DNA from: a virus
Virus record (IMG/VR): IMGVR_UViG_3300046692_000069
Coordinates: 1-64,000 of that record
Strand: one strand, 5' to 3'
DNA length: 64,000 bases
Shown here: positions 14,657-20,530 of the stretch, piece by piece
Position numbering within the stretch: the stretch's first letter is position 1
How the letters are laid out: each line of letters begins with the position of its first letter
Made by a program: the position numbers and the translations under genes
The notes under the pieces: model-generated
Seen by the model: only the letters and a program-made list of their open reading frames with translations
The model's database searches: none
Told to the model about the DNA's origin: nothing

Positions 14657-14962
14657 ATGCCCATATACGTAATGTCTATAAATGATAAAAAGCGCATGTC
14701 CGGTTTCTCATGGCGCATCCATAAGCTAACGCCCGCGCAAATCGCCGTCCTGCGCCAAGCTATTGCGGATGGCGGCGAGATCATCATGTCAGGCATGGAC
14801 TGCACAGAACCACGTCCACGTCGTGACGTTGTCGAGCGTCTCGCTGCCTTAGGGTTGGTTAAGTACGCCGCAAGTAGCCAGACTGGCTTTGGTATTGGCA
14901 TCAATGACTATTTGCGTATTACGGATGCTGGTCGCAAAATTGTTTTTGGTGCTTCACCATGA
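14657..14962 (+). CDS. Winged-helix-like hypothetical protein, 101 aa
   Basis: AAGGAGGATAT precedes ATG 14657. Residues 24-98 fit a winged-helix pattern: LTPAQIAVLRQAI, RRDVVERLAALGLVKY as recognition part, then a beta wing and YLRITDAGRKIV. It is a possible DNA-binding regulator, by pattern only. It is coupled by ATGA to the next small gene. Confidence 0.65.
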   Translation: MPIYVMSINDKKRMSGFSWRIHKLTPAQIAVLRQAIADGGEIIMSGMDCTEPRPRRDVVERLAALGLVKYAASSQTGFGIGINDYLRITDAGRKIVFGASP

Positions 14963-15126
14963 CCTACCTTAACGATAAATATGAGATTCGCTCATGGGAC
15001 GGCTGGATACTCGCAACCTACGCGCCAGAGAAATGTTTGCGTATCGCCAAGGCGCTCGTTGGCATTGGCGTACGTCGGCATTACGTTGTGGACACTGCTA
15101 CGCGGGCTGTTGTGTGGCGGGCTTAA
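14959..15126 (+). CDS. Small hypothetical protein, 55 aa
   Basis: ATGA overlap with the upstream gene. MTYLNDKYEIRSWDGWILA, then a basic helix and a VVDTATRAVVWRA end: a small alpha/beta protein of unknown role. Confidence 0.58.
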   Translation: MTYLNDKYEIRSWDGWILATYAPEKCLRIAKALVGIGVRRHYVVDTATRAVVWRA

Positions 15127-15136
15127 GGAGATGGAT

Positions 15137-15373
15137 ATGAACGACCGAGACAAGAAGCAACTATCCAAGTTAATCGTACGCGCGACTAACGCCAGCAACG
15201 CATATGGCAAAGCAATGAACGATCTTGCCAAGTTTGAACTAAAGCACTGGGGCTTCGAGCATGCAGACAGGGATATTGACCAGATCATTGACGGTTGCTG
15301 TGGCGGATGTGGCTTTAGCCGTGGAATGACGGCGGATGAATTTATTCGTCTGATGGACGAAAATAGGGATTGA
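15137..15373 (+). CDS. Hypothetical protein with Cys pair, 78 aa
   Basis: ATG 15137 is chosen because AAGGAG lies six bases upstream. A leading ATG at 15131 abuts it. The protein is helical with a GCCGGCGFSRGM segment that may bind metal. Its stop codon overlaps the -35 of the next promoter. Confidence 0.66.
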   Translation: MNDRDKKQLSKLIVRATNASNAYGKAMNDLAKFELKHWGFEHADRDIDQIIDGCCGGCGFSRGMTADEFIRLMDENRD

Positions 15374-15398
15374 CCGCGTCTCCAGAGTCCAATATACC
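15370..15398 (+). promoter_or_regulatory. Sigma-70-like promoter with TCTCC spacer
   Basis: TTGACC (15370-15375) overlaps the upstream stop codon. A 17-base spacer starting GCGTCTCC leads to TATACC (15393-15398). Confidence 0.7.
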
Positions 15399-15425
15399 TT
15401 GTGCATGGAAACGGGGATTACGGAC

Positions 15426-15755
15426 ATGGACGCACGCATTGGCAAGCTGAACAGCGGCAAGTTCTACGCATTCGTGAGTGGCTACGACAAGCCAGCAACC
15501 TACGGCACGCTTGAGCAGGTAGAGATTGCATTGGGCCTGCGCAAGGCATCCCCAAAGGCCAAGACGCTGCGCAGCTACGAAGTCACCGTTACGCCCGCTA
15601 TCGTCGTCTACGCTGGCGCATGGAAGGGCGACTCCTACACGGTGGACGTATCGGCCTACACGGCAGCGGATGCCATTAAGCAGGCTCGCGCAAAGCGCCG
15701 CGAGGAAGATGGTCGCTTTGCGGTTCCTGCCGCATACAAGGCCTCGCGAAAATAA
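15426..15755 (+). CDS. Hypothetical protein, 109 aa
   Basis: The start at 15426 (MDARIGKLNSGKFYAFVSGY) aligns with the promoter leader ACGGGGATTACGGAC. The C-terminal half has YTVDVSAYTAADAIKQARAK, a pattern typical of small early proteins of rhizobial phages. No function is known. Confidence 0.7.
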   Translation: MDARIGKLNSGKFYAFVSGYDKPATYGTLEQVEIALGLRKASPKAKTLRSYEVTVTPAIVVYAGAWKGDSYTVDVSAYTAADAIKQARAKRREEDGRFAVPAAYKASRK

Positions 15756-15778
15756 TTCAGGTCTCGTGCATTTTCCGC

Positions 15779-15808
15779 TTTACAGCGTCTCCGATTTGGT
15801 GCTAAACA
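15779..15808 (+). promoter_or_regulatory. Sigma-70-like promoter with conserved leader
   Basis: TTTACA (15779-15784), 18-base spacer starting GCGTCTCC, TAAACA (15803-15808), then TTGGTCATCGAAACGGAG. It is closely similar to the cassette at 14278. Confidence 0.65.
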
Positions 15809-15835
15809 TTGGTCATCGAAACGGAGACGACGAAC

Positions 15836-15982
15836 ATGACGCACTTCATTACAGCACTTACGAACGACAAAGCTCAGCTTATTGTTAGCGAGACGCAGAC
15901 GACGGATGTGCAGCTGTGCACGATCATTGTGCACAACCTCAAGACTCGCGGCTACATCGTCCGCGTAAAGACGGAGAGCTGA
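15836..15982 (+). CDS. Small hypothetical protein, 48 aa
   Basis: ATG 15836 follows ACGGAGACGACGAAC and a promoter. It begins MTHFITALTNDKAQLIVSET and ends with a basic strand. The gene downstream starts one base after its stop. Function is unknown. Confidence 0.62.
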   Translation: MTHFITALTNDKAQLIVSETQTTDVQLCTIIVHNLKTRGYIVRVKTES

Positions 15983-15983
15983 C

Positions 15984-16205
15984 ATGTTCTACGCACTCGA
16001 CTTCAAAGGCCGCAATAACCTTCTCGCTCAAGAGATCCCATCCGCTGTTGGCATGCGCGGTTTCTACATCCATGAGCTTGGTGGCGAGTATGACTTTCGT
16101 GACTTCGAATACCGCATTGCTAAGGGTGAGGCGCGGGAAGTGACGTTTGTCGGACGTCGGCTTGATGAGATAGTGAAGTACAGGGCGCTATTAGCAGCGG
16201 CCTAG
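15984..16205 (+). CDS. Hypothetical protein, 73 aa
   Basis: GGAGAGCTGAC precedes ATG 15984. A small alpha/beta protein with GMRGFYIHELGGEYDFRDFE. No family is recognised. A terminator follows. Confidence 0.67.
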   Translation: MFYALDFKGRNNLLAQEIPSAVGMRGFYIHELGGEYDFRDFEYRIAKGEAREVTFVGRRLDEIVKYRALLAAA

Positions 16206-16230
16206 CCCGTCGCAAAACTATTTTCCATTA

Positions 16231-16252
16231 CCCGGCATTTTGTCGGGTTTTT
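16231..16252 (+). terminator. Intrinsic terminator
   Basis: A 6-bp stem with one G-U pair (CCCGGC/GTCGGG), loop ATTTT, then TTTTT. It is immediately followed by a promoter. Confidence 0.65.
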
Positions 16253-16256
16253 GTCG

Positions 16257-16285
16257 TTGACATGTTCTACAAATACTCCTAAGGT
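16257..16285 (+). promoter_or_regulatory. Sigma-70-like promoter with conserved leader
   Basis: TTGACA (16257-16262), 17-base spacer, TAAGGT (16280-16285), then TTCATCAACAAGGAG before the gene at 16310. Confidence 0.72.
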
Positions 16286-16309
16286 GTATTCATCAACAAG
16301 GAGACGGAC

Positions 16310-16594
16310 ATGGCCAAGGTACACCTCAGAGCAAACAAGCTGATTGACGAAAACACGCGCCCTCGCGCCGTATGCGCTACCCGTCCGGGCAGCAACGGCA
16401 AAGTACTCAACAATGGACGCGCCTCTTATCGCTTCATGGCTTCCGAGATTGTTGGTCGCCCTGAATTCGCTAAGGTAGCGCCTGCCGACAGATGCGCACA
16501 CTGCCTTGATACCGGCCTCGTAATGCGCAACATCGTTCGCAAGCAAAAGGGATTGCCGCCGCTGGAAAGCCTGTTCTCTGATCTGGAAGCATAA
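16310..16594 (+). CDS. Hypothetical protein with CxxC, 94 aa
   Basis: A basic N-terminal half and a CAHCLDTG motif (about 62-69) give a small, possibly zinc-binding protein. It is driven by the promoter at 16257. Function is unknown. A GCGAAT hairpin follows its stop. Confidence 0.7.
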   Translation: MAKVHLRANKLIDENTRPRAVCATRPGSNGKVLNNGRASYRFMASEIVGRPEFAKVAPADRCAHCLDTGLVMRNIVRKQKGLPPLESLFSDLEA

Positions 16595-16602
16595 CAACCA
16601 AC

Positions 16603-16618
16603 TGGGCGCGAATGCCCA
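16603..16618 (+). other. Intergenic hairpin with GCGAAT loop
   Basis: A 5-bp stem TGGGC/GCCCA with loop GCGAAT, just after a stop codon and before the ribosome site of the gene at 16637. Same loop and position as 3532-3551. Confidence 0.5.
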
Positions 16619-16636
16619 TCATCAAGGGATACGGAA

Positions 16637-16972
16637 ATGGCAAATCAACAATCAGACATTTACAACGCATACGTCGAACGCACTGAGCGCAATAACGTTA
16701 ATCCCGGCCCCTGCATCAAGGGCGACGCGGTGTTCGTTGAGCTTCGCGCGAACATTGCTGACTTCGACTTTAGCAAGCCGTACAGCTATACAACTAACTA
16801 TTGGGACAACGACTCGCGCACGAAGGTGTTCAAGTTTGACGATGGCAGGATTGCCGAGTACGCGACCGACAACAGCTACTTTCGCACGCCCTTGCTTGTG
16901 ATATTTGAGCAGGAAGAGGACTGGTCAAACTACCAGCGCGCTATGGGCATGTTCCATTATCTCTACACGTAA
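16637..16972 (+). CDS. Hypothetical protein, 111 aa
   Basis: AAGGGATACGGAA precedes the ATG. It is aromatic-rich and acidic in the middle (FSKPYSYTTNYWDNDSRTK). It is the last gene of the early region, closed by a terminator. No family is recognised. Confidence 0.72.
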   Translation: MANQQSDIYNAYVERTERNNVNPGPCIKGDAVFVELRANIADFDFSKPYSYTTNYWDNDSRTKVFKFDDGRIAEYATDNSYFRTPLLVIFEQEEDWSNYQRAMGMFHYLYT

Positions 16973-16978
16973 TGCCCT

Positions 16979-17002
16979 AGGCTCGCTCACGCGGGCCTTT
17001 TC
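16979..17002 (+). terminator. Intrinsic terminator of the early region
   Basis: An 8-bp stem with one G-U pair (AGGCTCGC/GCGGGCCT), loop TCAC, then TTTTC. It lies directly after the stop at 16972. Confidence 0.75.
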
Positions 17003-17015
17003 TTTTGCGGCCCCA

Positions 17016-17044
17016 TTGACCATCACCCACACACGCGCTATCTA
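17016..17044 (+). promoter_or_regulatory. Sigma-70-like promoter facing the terminase region
   Basis: TTGACC (17016-17021), 17-base spacer, TATCTA (17039-17044). The predicted start near 17051 coincides with the first base of a hairpin. Confidence 0.55.
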
Positions 17045-17049
17045 GTATA

Positions 17050-17121
17050 CGTTGCCACCCCGGCAACGGCCCCGCGACTAAGGCCCTGACGTCTCGTAAA
17101 CGTTGGGGCCTATTTGCGTTT
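17050..17121 (+). ncRNA. Candidate small structured RNA
   Basis: Right at the predicted start lies a 7-bp hairpin CGTTGCC/GGCAACG (17050-17068), followed by a second stem GGCCCC/GGGGCC (17068-17073 with 17105-17110) and TATTTGCGTTT. No gene follows for 700 bases. Confidence 0.45.
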
Positions 17122-17560
17122 AGGCATCCACATTCCCATCCCTATACACCTACCGCCATACAGCCCCATAGACGCGCTCTGTGGCGTGGCTGATGTGGTT
17201 GCCTATCCATGTGTGCCCGTGCCCGTGTGCGAGGCGCTGTGTGCGCAGACCTATCCATGCCCACCCATCCCCTATCTATCGGCCGCGCGCCTACCCATGC
17301 TCATGGGTCCATGCGCCTATGCCCCGTGCATGGCCGTGGGTGGGCGTTGTGGTGTGGTCGCGCCATCGGTCGCGGTGATCGGGGATGGCGCCCTATAGCC
17401 CCTCTGTGTGGTCGTGTGGGGCCGTCCATGCCCGTGCCTATGGCTGGCGCATCGAGTCGACACATCCATGCCAATCCACAGCGATTCGGGCATCAGACCC
17501 GCCCCACCCATCGTACCATGCCCCTCGAGTCGAGTCAATAGGTCGAAAAAGGAAAATATT
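17122..17560. other. GC-rich non-coding tract with CCATG repeats, likely packaging region
   Basis: No convincing gene. The base composition is unlike its surroundings, rich in C and G with at least seven CCATG motifs and repeated CCTATCCATG. Its place just upstream of the terminase genes suits a cos or pac signal. That is inference. Confidence 0.45.
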
Positions 17561-17604
17561 TTCGTTTTTTCTCGAAAAAAGGTCATTTATTCCCGATTTA
17601 TGGG

Positions 17605-17633
17605 TTGACACGCAAAACGAATCGTGATAGACT
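17605..17633 (+). promoter_or_regulatory. Sigma-70-like promoter upstream of terminase
   Basis: TTGACA (17605-17610), 17-base spacer, TAGACT (17628-17633). A G-tract follows at about 17648-17656. Confidence 0.68.
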
Positions 17634-17799
17634 GGAAGGTTGCCCTAGGGGGGGGATTCGAAGGTTTGGGGCTTTTTTGCCATCGGGTACCGGCGGGGGG
17701 CCTTCGTACACGCATCTGCTTTTTAAAATATAGGGGTTTGTATTAAAATATTTAAATTTTTTAAATTATTTGCATATATATTAGTATTATATTCGCATA

Positions 17800-17826
17800 T
17801 TGACATGACGGCCCCTATGGTAATAT
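17800..17826 (+). promoter_or_regulatory. Possible extended -10 promoter for terminase
   Basis: TGG-TAATAT (-10 at 17821-17826, extended form) with TTGACA only 15 bases upstream at 17800. It lies 27 bases before the small terminase start. Confidence 0.4.
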
Positions 17827-17852
17827 CTGGAGTACGAAAGGAGCTTCGTATT

Positions 17853-18248
17853 ATGGCAAGACCGCGTAAACCTCTAGCTTTGGCAAAGATTGAGGGGCGG
17901 GACAAGGTGAACGCAGGCCGGTTTAGAGGACGCAATGAGCCATCCGTAAACACGCCCGTAGGCGACCCCCCACCCTACATCATGGATACAGAGGAAAACA
18001 AGGCTCGAAGCGCATGGTACGAATACGCCATGGAACTTCCATGGTTAAACGCTTCTCATAGGTCGCTCCTTGAGATGGCGTCGCTCATACGTGGTGAAGT
18101 GATGGCGGGCAGGCTACCCGGTATCCAGCGCTTAAACCTACTAAGGCAATGCTTAGGCTCCATGGGAGCAACCCCCGCAGATGCGTCCAAAGTAGGCGCG
18201 GGTGGAAATGACGACAACAAAGATCCGGAAGACGCATTTTTTGAATGA
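17853..18248 (+). CDS. terS: Small terminase subunit-like protein
   Basis: 131 residues, starting MARPRKPLALAKIEGRD after GAAAGGAGCTTCGTATT. The basic, Pro-containing start followed by a central helical part (SAWYEYAMELPWLNASHRS and a MASLIRGEVMAG helix) is typical of the phage P27-type small terminase family. It binds the packaging site and feeds DNA to the large subunit. The acidic Gly/Asp C-terminus is a likely contact point. The assignment is supported by the large terminase directly downstream. Confidence 0.82.
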   Translation: MARPRKPLALAKIEGRDKVNAGRFRGRNEPSVNTPVGDPPPYIMDTEENKARSAWYEYAMELPWLNASHRSLLEMASLIRGEVMAGRLPGIQRLNLLRQCLGSMGATPADASKVGAGGNDDNKDPEDAFFE

Positions 18249-18260
18249 TGGGAGTTGACA

Positions 18261-20438
18261 GTGGTAGATAAGCAGATAGAAGATACGGAAAACCCATCCA
18301 TTGAAATTGCGGCGAAGACTCGTACGAAAAAACAACCCGCAACCGCACAGACGAAGGAGAAGACGGCTAATGTTAAATCGCGCCGCACAAGCCGCAAAGG
18401 AAGCGGCGGGAAGACAGGAGAGACGAAACGAACTGTTCGCAATGGATCGAGCGCTAGAGTGTCAGTGGAAGGGAAGGTTGCTGAGCAACCGATTCGGAAG
18501 CTCAACGCATTGGAGCGCGCTACTGCCTATGCGGATGCGGTACTGGCTGGCGACATCATTGCCGGCCCTCATGTGCGAAACGCTTGTCGTCGGTTCCATG
18601 ATGACCTTGCTCATGGCCGGGAACGCGGTATCTACTTTAACGTAGAGAAGGCCCAACGGGTATTTGACTTCTTTGAGCAGATGCTTAAGCTTTCTGACGG
18701 TCAATTTGAAGGAAAGCCGCTAATACTTGCGCCATCTCAGGCGTTTAAGATCGCCAATCTTTTCGGATTTATGCAGGTTCCAAAGGATGCCGATGGTAAT
18801 TTCGTGTGGGAACCGGGAAGGCGCGCGGCGCTAGGATTGTTTGAACGCAGGCGGTTCAGGCGCGCCTATATTGAAGAAGGCAAAGGCAACGGTAAGTCCC
18901 CGCTCGCTGGCGGTATTGGTCTTTATGGGCTAATGGGTGACGGCGAAGGAAGTTCGCAGATCTACGCGGCGGCCGCCAAGAAGGATCAGGCGAACATTCT
19001 ATTCCATGATGCCTGCAAGATGGTGCGGGCCGCACCATCACTGTTGAAGCGCATCAAGTTTTCCGGCTCTCCCGGCAAAGAGCACAATATGGCATTCCTC
19101 CGAAAGGGAGCGTTCTTTCGACCTATCTCGCGCGAGGCGGGGAAATCTGGCTCTGGGCCCCGCCCTCTTTTTGCGCTCTGCGATGAAGTGCACGAACATC
19201 CCGACCGCACCATTATGGAAATGCTAGAGCGTGGCTTTAAGTTTCGTGTATCACCCCTCCTGCTGATGATCACGAATAGCGGGACGGATAAGCAATCAAT
19301 TTGCTGGGAAGAGCATGAGTGGGCGTGCAAGGTTGCGGCGGGAACCAAGACGCCAGATGAGAATTTTACTTACACGGGAGAGCCAATTGACGACGTTACC
19401 TTCAGCTACGTTTGCGCTCTTGATATTGGGGATGATCCCCTCACGGATAGCTCTTGCTGGGTAAAAGCAAATCCAATGCTTAACATCATCCTTAGCGAGG
19501 AATACCTTGCGGGGGTTGTTAAGCAGGCTGTAGACATGCCAGGTAAGCGCAATGGCATTCTTCGTCTTCACTTTTGCGTCTGGACGGATTCCGTCGATGC
19601 GTGGATGGGTAAGGAGATCGTTGATAGGGCGATGGAGCATTTCGACCCTTACGAGATCCACAAGGAGAAGGAAGTTGCGGCCTCTATCGACTTGTCAGCT
19701 AGTCGAGATTTGACGGCAGCGGCTTTTGTCGTTGAAACTGGAGAGGTTGAAGTAGAGCGGCAACTGCAAGATGGCAGCGTAGAAATTAAGACGCTGCCGA
19801 CGTATGATGCATGGATAGAGGCATGGACTCCGAAAGACACAATGGTCAAGCGAGAGTCTGAGGACCATCAGCCGTACTTGTTTTGGTCGCAAACCAATCA
19901 CGTAGGATCTGAAAACCAGCCATATCTAAGGGCGCTGCCGGGTGAGCGAATTCGACATGATTATCTTGCTGGATTCTTTCAGGACGTTGATTCAAAATTT
20001 AAGATACTAGGTATCGCATATGACAGATACCAATACGACAAGTTCCGTGAGGAGTGTGATGACAGGGGTCTTGACTTGCGCCACGTCGCCCATCCGCAGG
20101 GCGGGAAGTTTAGGGCGAAGCCGGACCCAATCGAAGTTGAGGCTGCGAAGGCGAATAAAGAAGAGCCGCCGCTTGGCCTCTGGATGCCCGGAAGTATCAA
20201 GGCGCTAGAGGATGCGTTTACGGACGGACGAATTAGACTTAGATTTAGCCCGGTTCTTATGTCGGCGCTAATGGGTGCGACGCTTTCGCCTCCCGATGAC
20301 CATGGAAATAAGTGGTTCATCAAATCGAAAGCAACCGTCCGTATCGACCCGGCTGTGGCTTTGGCTATGGCGTTCGGGTTGATGCAGGACAAGCCACGGA
20401 AGAAGAAGCCTAAACAATTTCAGCTCATGGTTTTTTGA
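18261..20438 (+). CDS. terL: Large terminase subunit
   Basis: The DNA-packaging ATPase-nuclease of the HK97-like (Terminase_1) group, 725 residues. GTG 18261 is chosen because GGGAG lies six bases before it. Walker A GKGNGKS is at 207-213 and Walker B/Glu CDEVHE holds Asp308-Glu309. The RNase H-like nuclease half shows Asp477 in SIDLSASRDL and Asp588 in AYDRYQYD as metal ligands. It moves DNA into the prohead at the portal and cuts it. Unusual is a Lys/Arg/Thr-rich, probably disordered extension over about residues 15-75, which makes it longer than common homologues of about 550-600 residues. Confidence 0.95.
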   Translation: MVDKQIEDTENPSIEIAAKTRTKKQPATAQTKEKTANVKSRRTSRKGSGGKTGETKRTVRNGSSARVSVEGKVAEQPIRKLNALERATAYADAVLAGDIIAGPHVRNACRRFHDDLAHGRERGIYFNVEKAQRVFDFFEQMLKLSDGQFEGKPLILAPSQAFKIANLFGFMQVPKDADGNFVWEPGRRAALGLFERRRFRRAYIEEGKGNGKSPLAGGIGLYGLMGDGEGSSQIYAAAAKKDQANILFHDACKMVRAAPSLLKRIKFSGSPGKEHNMAFLRKGAFFRPISREAGKSGSGPRPLFALCDEVHEHPDRTIMEMLERGFKFRVSPLLLMITNSGTDKQSICWEEHEWACKVAAGTKTPDENFTYTGEPIDDVTFSYVCALDIGDDPLTDSSCWVKANPMLNIILSEEYLAGVVKQAVDMPGKRNGILRLHFCVWTDSVDAWMGKEIVDRAMEHFDPYEIHKEKEVAASIDLSASRDLTAAAFVVETGEVEVERQLQDGSVEIKTLPTYDAWIEAWTPKDTMVKRESEDHQPYLFWSQTNHVGSENQPYLRALPGERIRHDYLAGFFQDVDSKFKILGIAYDRYQYDKFREECDDRGLDLRHVAHPQGGKFRAKPDPIEVEAAKANKEEPPLGLWMPGSIKALEDAFTDGRIRLRFSPVLMSALMGATLSPPDDHGNKWFIKSKATVRIDPAVALAMAFGLMQDKPRKKKPKQFQLMVF

Positions 20439-20449
20439 TCTGGGTAGAG

Positions 20450-20508
20450 TTGATAAGAAAGACGACAAGTTTAGATATAGTTGCTGGGTAGGGTTATCCT
20501 TAGCCAGC
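20450..20508 (+). promoter_or_regulatory. Promoter with start-site hairpin before capsid gene
   Basis: TTGATA (20450-20455), 16-base spacer, TAGATA (20472-20477). A hairpin of ten pairs out of eleven (20483-20493 with 20498-20508, loop TTAT) lies at the predicted transcript start. Confidence 0.5.
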
Positions 20509-20530
20509 GCCCGATAAGAAAGGGTTTTGA

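Noticed and set aside
17114-17398. A 94-codon + strand frame rich in Pro, Cys and Ala
   Set aside because: The product is low in complexity and follows the CCATG-rich composition. No ribosome site.
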